Shown: piece by piece, positions 62,186 through 64,000 of the stretch
Layout: each line of letters begins with the position of its first letter
Numbering within the stretch: position 1 is the stretch's first letter
From: Cymbidium sinense
Lineage: Eukaryota; Streptophyta; Magnoliopsida; Asparagales; Orchidaceae
NCBI GenBank assembly: GCA_021442155.1
Contig: CM038228.1
Location: 82,589,095 to 82,653,094, forward strand
Direction of reading: 5' to 3'
Length of the DNA stretch: 64,000 nt
The notes under the pieces: model-generated
Databases searched by the model: none
Told to the model about the DNA's origin: nothing
The model's input: the letters and a program-made list of their open reading frames with translations, nothing else
Position numbers and translations under genes: made by a program

Positions 62186-62867
62186 GTGCCCATTGTGCAT
62201 ATCTCATTTTATAATTAACGAGTTATAAGATAATTTATAAAAAATAAAAACTTTTATATTATTATTGAAACATATGATTTTCGCAATTCTAAGGGGTGAG
62301 AGCCACCCCAAGCCTCCTTAGTTCCACCAATACTGTATTTATCTGTATATCTTGTGAGGAGCATTCCTATATTAAGGATATGTACTAAAGTTAATTTCAC
62401 CTCTATTTTTATCATTGACATATCCAACTATTCAGAGAATAATTTCTTTTAGACATGATAGATAATACATAACAAATATAATAATTATTTAGTTTTTATA
62501 ATAGCTTGTTTATTTAGTTATGAATATGTATGCACGCATGTGTGTGTGTGTGCGCATTTATGTGTGTGGGTGCAAAGCATATTATTACTTCTGCAATAGA
62601 TAACATATTATAAGAAAATATTACAAATTTAAGTTTATATTTTTTTATCTTTGATTGAATGATAACTTGATTATTGAATGAAAAATTAGTTTCATGTTAT
62701 CCTTTTATTATTATTGTGGACTTTCTAGGTGGATTCTAATCATCCAAATTCATCTTTTTTGGTCCCTTCTAATTTTCAATTCTCTCTCCCCTTTTCTTTA
62801 ATCCATTCTTTTGATATCTATTTGTAATCCTAATAGTTGTATTATAATAGATTCTCTAAATCCAAGG
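62186..62867. other. Spacer with a (TG)n run, no gene seen
   Basis: AT-rich, with a short GTGTGTGTGTGTGCGC run near 62540-62556. No coding motif. Confidence 0.5.
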
Positions 62868-63757
62868 AGCTATCACCTTTAGTGTAACAACTAGAAAAAC
62901 ATCTTATAAATTCTCTAAATTATGGTAAGGGCATAGCTTTGCACCCAAAGAGATAGTGCACTTCATCTACTTGCTCAACATAAGAAAAACAAGAATCTAA
63001 AAATCAATATATATATTAATATTTAAAGACTTGACAACTTTAAAAAAAAAGAGTCATCCTAAATTGAATAGAAGAAGATAATTTATCAATAAGAATTAAT
63101 GATGCATATAATCAGTGCATGATAAAAGTATTCAAACATATTAGAAAGGAAAAACATTATTGATCTATAAAAAGAAATTCCTAACACCTTCCTTTGCTCA
63201 ATTTATATGTCACCCTATAAATATTAAGAAGAGTCTTTATATATTTAGCTTAGGGACAGTCCCTTTAGCTTTCCCTATGCACAAAAAGGTGTATTTCACT
63301 TAAAAAAAGTAACAAGGGTGGTATTTTTGATGTAATAATAAAGATTTAAGAGATGGTAAAAAATTAAAGAAATATGTAAATACATAAGAATTGCATGGTA
63401 TGTATGTAAATCCCCCTATAATATATTGTTAAAACAGGCAAATAATTAATTCAACTCTTACGTTTTAAGAAAAGTAATGCATGCTACACTTTCAATTCTA
63501 CCTGTAGACAGAACCCATAATATATTTGTACTTTAAAATTATGGTTATCTTCTTCTCTAAGCCTTTTTTTTCAGAAAACTTTCACTTTTATTTTTTGAAG
63601 TTTTTTTATTCGCTATTTTTAGAAGTTTTTTATTTTGTATTATCATTATATGATGTATTTCGCTCTTCTAATTTTTTTTTCCTATTACCATTGCATCTAT
63701 TTTATATTCATTATTGCTATAGGAATAATCTATGTATTTGATAAATTAGATAATAAG
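62868..63757. repeat. Repeat block P, copy 3 (partial)
   Basis: Matches 56809-57620, from GAGCTATCACCTTTAGTG to the hAT target site. It lacks the first ~1.4 kb of the block. It shares copy-2-specific features, including the hAT insertion. Confidence 0.82.
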
Positions 63758-63765
63758 GTCATAGC

Positions 63766-64000
63766 TAGGGATGTAAACAAGTCGATTTCGAGCCAATCCG
63801 TGGCTGACACATAATCGGTTCGAAATAATTTGAGCAGGCTCGAAATTAGATCGTGGCTCAATCCGTTCGATTTCGAGCCAGCTCGAATCGATTTGTTGTC
63901 GATTTCGAGCTGCCTCATTTTGTTTTTGAGCCAACTCGATTTTTTTTTTTATATACAGCAAAACAATCCGAGCTGGCTCATTTTTGACGAGCCGAAATGA
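63766..64000. mobile_element. hAT element, left part (continues past window end)
   Basis: Preceded by GTCATAGC (63758-63765), it begins TAGGGATGTAAACAAG at exactly the same target site as the element at 57629. Subterminal GATTTCGAGCC and GCTCGAAA words repeat in both orientations. The small minus-strand open frames here are not genes. Confidence 0.82.

Noticed and set aside
63526..63741. Phe/Leu-rich 71-codon frame in P copy 3
   Set aside because: Translation of a T-rich tract; the same tract in P1 and P2 is not open.

Overview
This is a gene-poor, AT-rich stretch of plant nuclear DNA, almost entirely transposable elements at different stages of decay. The host genes seen (a GA 2-oxidase start and a plant-only DUF642 exon), the Tat-type Ty3/gypsy elements, the RTE LINE, hAT and Mutator-like elements and the long (TA)n runs all point to a flowering plant. 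The GA 2-oxidase N-terminus looks monocot-like, but that is a weak inference. No complete intact gene is visible, and there are no rRNA, tRNA or CRISPR features.

Layout. 1-3011: a decayed hAT transposon whose transposase reads on the minus strand and whose left end lies outside the window. 3120-3680: promoter and first-exon start of a GA 2-oxidase, cut off near the hAT end. 4769-7524: a ~1.4-kb tandem duplication. 7591-10583: repeat block P, copy 1. 11486-12093: last exon of a DUF642 cell-wall protein gene with two frameshifts. 12333-15550: RTE LINE with a (TTG)n tail. 15774-16092: repeat R, copy 1. 17070-41839: one old Tat-type LTR retrotransposon with a matching 5-bp duplication (CCTTA) and ~4.77-kb LTRs. 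Its 5' LTR was later split by a ~10-kb Mutator-like element (18054-28089). 42936-44996: repeat Q, copy A, with a small inserted element. 44997-50293: a second Tat-type gag-pol remnant. 50294-53170: a possible LTR with tandem repeats and a TTGACC-rich tract. 53176-64000: repeat R copy 2, then Q-B, P2 (split by a hAT element), Q-C and P3, ending in a second copy of the same hAT insertion.

The most interesting object is the Mutator-like element. It has long GC-rich terminal inverted repeats beginning GGGAAAATA. On the plus strand it carries a FAR1/FHY3-related transposase remnant (FAR1 DNA-binding region, MULE DDE region, SWIM finger, basic tail). On the minus strand it carries a ULP1/C48-type SUMO-protease-like remnant. 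Imperfect arrays of the octamer GAGGTACA lie inside both ends in opposite orientation, and the right-hand array is embedded in ~330-bp tandem repeats. All its coding parts are broken by frameshifts. Nested insertions give a relative order: LTR element first, then the Mutator-like element. The hAT in block P entered before the P2/P3 duplication, because P2 and P3 share it and P1 has an empty site.

All calls come from reading the sequence by eye. Element families rest on recognised protein motifs and on repeats compared within the window; no database search was run.
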